Source: Oceanihabitans sp. (GTDB taxonomy: Bacteria; Bacteroidota; Bacteroidia; Flavobacteriales; Flavobacteriaceae). Taken from it: DNA of 9,866 bases. The DNA lies in NCBI GenBank assembly GCA_018067265.1, contig JAGPUY010000438.1, positions 1 to 9,866 of the forward strand. The letters run 5' to 3'. Within the stretch, counting starts at the first letter, position 1; the number at the start of each line of letters is the position of its first letter. Both the position numbers and the translations under genes were made by a program. The notes under the pieces are model-generated. The model saw nothing but the letters and a program-made list of their open reading frames with translations, was not told the DNA's origin and made no database searches. Positions 7,508 through 9,866 of this stretch are shown here, one piece after another.

Positions 7508-7520
7508 TTAAAAAGAAGTT

Positions 7521-8372
7521 TTAAAATTCTAACTCTAAATACAGGGAGCTTTGTACATTAGTTTCAGTTACATCTTCCCCTTTAAGTAGCGTATCTGAGC
7601 TATTCATAAGTTTCATATTAAGCACCCAATAACCAGTCATGGTTAACGATAAATCACTGTGATACATATTATCGATAAGGCTATACGTTAAATCGGTATT
7701 GTTAGGTGAACTGTGATTTCCCATTCCTGGCATTCTAGGATCTAGCATAATAGTATAATCTGCTACTTCTGGGAAAGACAGCATGCTTTCCATTTTAAAA
7801 AGCCCAACCTTTAAATCGTTAATACCAATAATTGGATCGTTAGGTGCTACCATCGCAATAATATAATTACTGCCGTCACTACCCATAAAACTTGCAACAT
7901 TTTGGGTGTCATTTTGTATAACATTTATGGTATCGGTAGCCATAAAAGAGGTACCACCAATAGAGTAATTTAATGTTAAAGACCATCCAGAACCATCTGT
8001 ATTTGTCATTTGATACACGATATAACCTACGTAAACTGTATTTTTCCCAATCTCTTTTACAATATTTGAATTAGGACCAGAATGTTGCATCGTTGGCATT
8101 TGCATCATAGGCATCCAAGATATAGATGCATTTTCAACATAGCTATTTGTGGTATTGTCTTTTACTCTAATACTCACCGCATTATAACCTGTTTTAAATT
8201 CTCCTGTCTTGTTAAAAAGTTCTATAGTATGTGTTGTATTTGTTATTTCTTGAATTTGGATAAGACCTTCTACTTCATTAATTTCTTCTACATCGTTATT
8301 GTCATCATCACTTGAACAAGCGTTTAGAAATAAGGCAAAAAGTAAGATTGGTAGTATATATTTTAGTTTCAT
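7521..8372 (-). CDS. Methionine-rich lipoprotein with two FixH/YtkA-like domains, probable copper binder
   Basis: This 283-residue protein has a lipobox ending LNAC (Cys19) followed by an acidic linker (SSDDDNNDVEE), typical of exported Bacteroidota lipoproteins. Residues about 36-150 and 165-283 each look like an immunoglobulin-like beta domain of the FixH/YtkA type. The domains carry matching Met/His-rich loops at the same relative place: M87-P-M89-M90-Q-M92-P-T-M95-Q-H97 in the first and M209-L-D-P-R-M214-P-G-M217-G-N-H220 in the second, with M236 and H238 close by. Methionine/histidine clusters of this kind bind Cu(I) in periplasmic copper carriers. The gene lies between a CNGKC small protein and an OprC-type receptor, so it may accept copper arriving through the receptor. 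Domain assignment is from sequence pattern only; copper binding is inferred. Confidence 0.8.
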   Translation of the reverse strand: MKLKYILPILLFALFLNACSSDDDNNDVEEINEVEGLIQIQEITNTTHTIELFNKTGEFKTGYNAVSIRVKDNTTNSYVENASISWMPMMQMPTMQHSGPNSNIVKEIGKNTVYVGYIVYQMTNTDGSGWSLTLNYSIGGTSFMATDTINVIQNDTQNVASFMGSDGSNYIIAMVAPNDPIIGINDLKVGLFKMESMLSFPEVADYTIMLDPRMPGMGNHSSPNNTDLTYSLIDNMYHSDLSLTMTGYWVLNMKLMNSSDTLLKGEDVTETNVQSSLYLELEF

Positions 8373-8503
8373 TTTTTTCTGTTTTTTTGTTTAAAATTAA
8401 GCTGAAAAGCTCCTGCTAACATCCAAATTGGAGCTAGTAATAGCGTAAAATCGTTTTGATTTTTAATTGAAAAAAAATGAACTATAGTTTGGTGGAGGAG
8501 TAT
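8369..8503 (-). other. Open +1 frame linking the CNGKC gene to the lipoprotein gene (possible slippage product or small ORF)
   Basis: An open 44-codon stretch overlaps the end of the CNGKC gene and ends in a TGA that overlaps the lipoprotein ATG (ATGA). It encodes a hydrophobic segment (LLLAPIWMLAGAFQLNF) and a basic tail. Its only ATG is at 8422, giving 17 residues. Losing one T from the T8 run at 8470-8477 would fuse it to the upstream protein. No start signal supports independent translation, so this may be chance. Confidence 0.2.
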
Positions 8504-8873
8504 CTATTTCTAGATACATTTTAGATACTTTTTTAGTATAAAAATGTGTTTTTTGTTTTTTAATTTCTGTCTGAATTTGCGCTGTTTCAAAAGTAAAAAT
8601 AGCGGAAGCGCAAAAAACATCTAAAGCAATACGCTTGCTTTCTTGCAAAGGACTTTCCGGATTAGATTCCGAATTGTTTTCTGTTAACTCTTTTCTTAAA
8701 TGACATTTACCATTACAACCCTTTTGATCTTCTTTTTGAATACATAATGTTTTAGCAATAAAGTCCTGATTTACTATAAAATCACCAACAATAACAAGTG
8801 TATTTATATTATGTGCGAATAATATAAATACAAGAATAAAAGCTGTTATTTTATGAGTAATTGCCGGTATCAT
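8463..8873 (-). CDS. Small membrane-anchored CNGKC protein, first gene of the copper-receptor unit
   Basis: This 136-residue protein has one N-terminal hydrophobic segment (about 9-31) that acts as a signal or anchor, then the segment DFIAKTLC44, a short polar stretch and C53-N-G-K-C57-H58-L. The Lys-rich C-terminal part contains C88 and ends with a Pro-rich tail (IDTPPPNYS). Small proteins with this CNGKCHL signature are familiar to me from Bacteroidota genomes, commonly beside TonB-receptor genes, but I know of no assigned function. The three cysteines plus histidine could hold a metal or form a disulfide in the periplasm. It is preceded by a CRP/FNR-type palindrome and followed after 90 bases by the Met-rich lipoprotein, so it probably heads the copper-uptake unit. 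The start rests on the only ATG before the hydrophobic segment; the candidate promoter would make the message nearly leaderless. The gene is real; its role is inferred. Confidence 0.8.
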   Translation of the reverse strand: MIPAITHKITAFILVFILFAHNINTLVIVGDFIVNQDFIAKTLCIQKEDQKGCNGKCHLRKELTENNSESNPESPLQESKRIALDVFCASAIFTFETAQIQTEIKKQKTHFYTKKVSKMYLEIDTPPPNYSSFFFN

Positions 8874-8877
8874 AGTA

Positions 8878-8885
8878 TAAATTTA
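8878..8885 (-). promoter_or_regulatory. Candidate -7 box of the copper-receptor unit
   Basis: TAAATTTA on the minus strand fits TAnnTTTG at seven of eight positions and lies 33 bp (centre to centre) from the upstream palindrome, as at nirK and usp. It would start transcription at or within a base or two of the ATG at 8873. Such a motif is common in AT-rich DNA; the exact spacing is the main support. Confidence 0.4.
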
Positions 8886-8908
8886 CAAGAAAGAAATAGA
8901 AGAAAACA

Positions 8909-8920
8909 TGATTATTATCA
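8909..8920 (-). promoter_or_regulatory. CRP/FNR-family operator upstream of the copper-receptor unit (TGAT-N4-ATCA)
   Basis: TGATTATTATCA has perfect TGAT/ATCA half-sites around 4 bases, 35 bases before the CNGKC gene. The flanks (AAAACA and TGTTTT) nearly extend the symmetry with one extra base, so minus-strand RNA from the preceding gene could also fold here and end in GTTTT. The site may therefore double as a weak terminator for the upstream lipoprotein gene. Confidence 0.6.
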
Positions 8921-8927
8921 CTGTTTT

Positions 8928-9380
8928 TTATAATTTAAAATAAACAAAATAGTCTTTAATTAAACCTTCTAATTTTGCTAAAGAAGCTTCTCCTTCTAGT
9001 TTATTTTTAGCATCCTTTAAATTGGAGATTTCATCTAACATAGGTACCAAAACGACATGCAATTGATCATGTGGTTCACCAACCATATTACAGTTTTTAA
9101 TAATGTAACTGGTTTGCTTGGCAAGCTTTTTTCCTAAGGCATTATAGTCTTTACTATTCTCAGACTTAAAGGCTATGATAATGGCATTCATTTTTTCAAC
9201 ACCACCTTGTGTTTCCGGATTTACAAGCCATTTTTTGCCACGATTCATTTTTAGTTGTAAGGTATCTAGCAAGGTAACTTCTTCCGTTTCTGAAATGTTC
9301 TTATTTCCTTTTTTAACTTCCGATTTACAACTAATAGCGGATACCAAAAGCAGTACAATGAATGTGTTGTATATTTTCAT
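8928..9380 (-). CDS. Small helical lipoprotein with Cys-x-Met and HDxLH motif, next to nosY
   Basis: This 150-residue protein has a lipobox ending AISC (Cys18) and a mature part that looks mostly helical. The conspicuous features are GKKWLVNPETQGG (48-60) and the cluster C97-N-M99-V-G-E-P-H104-D-Q-L-H108. The C-x-M...H-x3-H arrangement, with the histidines one helical turn apart, could bind copper or haem. I recall similar motif-bearing lipoproteins in other Bacteroidota but cannot name a characterised one. The gene starts 57 bases after the nosY stop with no terminator seen, so it is probably the last gene of the nos operon. That position hints at a role in copper delivery or electron transfer to N2O reductase, which is inference only. 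Confidence 0.8.
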   Translation of the reverse strand: MKIYNTFIVLLLVSAISCKSEVKKGNKNISETEEVTLLDTLQLKMNRGKKWLVNPETQGGVEKMNAIIIAFKSENSKDYNALGKKLAKQTSYIIKNCNMVGEPHDQLHVVLVPMLDEISNLKDAKNKLEGEASLAKLEGLIKDYFVYFKL

Positions 9381-9437
9381 GCGTTTTTTATTATTTATTA
9401 CGGAATACTTCCTCTTATTTTAATATTAATTATGGCA

Positions 9438-9866
9438 TTAAAAATCTTTTCTTTTGGATTTGAATACGATTCGTAAAACAGGTAAAATCACCCAAACGGT
9501 TAACATAAAGAAAGATACAATAAGCCCAAAACTGGTACCAAAAAATTGTTTAAAAACGGCTCCTGTATATCCCAGTAATGCAGAGATATCTAATTTTAAT
9601 AATATAAGTGTTCTCGATAAATCTATAGGATTAAGCATCGTACCAATTAAGGATAATTTGTCTAATGGATAGTCTTCAAATAAAACGAGGGTCATTAAAA
9701 ATAGACCATCATAAATTACAGCAAGAAATAGCCAAAGTAAAATAGCATAGCCAAAACCTTTGATTTTATTTTCGTTAGATAAAGCAATATTAAAAGCTAA
9801 AGCAGTAAAAATCAAGGTTAAAAATGTTCCTGTAATTAGCAACAATGAAAAATCCCAAATCGCACT
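9438..9866 (-). CDS. nosY: NosY, permease of the N2O-reductase maturation ABC transporter (5' end beyond window)
   Basis: The last 142 codons are present; the frame is open to the right edge (the seven codons before the TTG at 9845 read SAIWDFS), so the real start lies outside. Hydrophobic segments lie at about residues 8-30, 38-65 and 114-138 of the fragment. The NosY-like region between them contains the short loop FEDYPLDKLSLIGTMLNP, then IDLSRTLILLKLDIS and ALLGYTGAVFKQFFG. NosY is the membrane subunit of NosFY, which with NosD matures the catalytic copper-sulfur (CuZ) centre of nitrous oxide reductase. The rest of the nos cluster, probably including nosF, nosD and nosZ, should lie to the right. 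The same general motifs occur in other ABC-2 permeases, but the YDG and LNPIDLSR combination and the nirK neighbourhood favour NosY. Confidence 0.88.
   Translation of the reverse strand, partial: SAIWDFSLLLITGTFLTLIFTALAFNIALSNENKIKGFGYAILLWLFLAVIYDGLFLMTLVLFEDYPLDKLSLIGTMLNPIDLSRTLILLKLDISALLGYTGAVFKQFFGTSFGLIVSFFMLTVWVILPVLRIVFKSKRKDF

Noticed and set aside
8408..8435. AGCTCC/GGAGCT inverted repeat as a terminator between the CNGKC gene and the lipoprotein gene
   Set aside because: Only 6 bp with a 16-base loop and no T-run; too weak to support.
9454..9672. Plus-strand reading frame of 72 codons opposite nosY
   Set aside because: It is antisense to the clear NosY frame and has no similarity or start signal.
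9438..9845. Complete small gene starting with TTG at 9845
   Set aside because: The frame stays open to the window edge and the protein matches the C-terminal part of NosY, so this is a truncated longer gene rather than a complete one.

Overview
The window looks like chromosomal DNA of a denitrifying member of the Bacteroidota, most likely a Flavobacteriaceae. The DNA is strongly AT-rich. Start codons are preceded by A-rich leaders rather than Shine-Dalgarno sequences, and candidate promoters fit the Bacteroidota -7 pattern TAnnTTTG. The gene content (lipoprotein NirK-cytochrome c fusion, SUMF1-type NirV, NosY, TonB receptor, CNGKC small protein) fits the same assignment. Only one gene, a universal stress protein, is on the + strand; everything else reads on the minus strand.

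Layout from the right edge (minus-strand transcription order). The 5'-truncated end of nosY, the permease of the N2O-reductase maturation ABC transporter, is followed by a small lipoprotein with a Cys-x-Met...HDxLH motif. Next is a three-gene unit. It contains a small CNGKC membrane protein, a methionine-rich lipoprotein with two FixH/YtkA-like domains, and an OprC/NosA-type TonB-dependent receptor carrying the CxxxM and HxM copper ligands. A bidirectional terminator separates this unit from the convergent usp gene. usp is divergent from nirK. nirK is followed 7 bases later by nirV, then after 161 bases by a SCO protein fused to a heavy-metal-binding domain, and finally by an outer-membrane porin of the alginate-export type that runs off the left edge.

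Functional reading: nirK/nirV reduce nitrite to NO, and nosY belongs to the N2O-reductase locus extending beyond the right edge. Both reductases need copper. The genes between them look like an outer-membrane-to-periplasm copper supply route: receptor, Met-rich lipoprotein, CNGKC protein and the SCO chaperone. This copper route is inferred from motifs and context.

The strongest regulatory signal is a shared promoter layout. nirK, usp and the first gene of the copper unit are each preceded by a perfect CRP/FNR-type half-site palindrome (TGAC-N4-GTCA or TGAT-N4-ATCA). In all three the palindrome centre lies exactly 33 bp upstream of the centre of a TAnnTT-type -7 box. This suggests one oxygen- or NO-responsive CRP/FNR-family regulator switches nitrite reduction, the stress protein and copper import together.

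No tRNA, rRNA, CRISPR array, insertion sequence or origin was seen. All gaps between genes are shorter than 300 bases.
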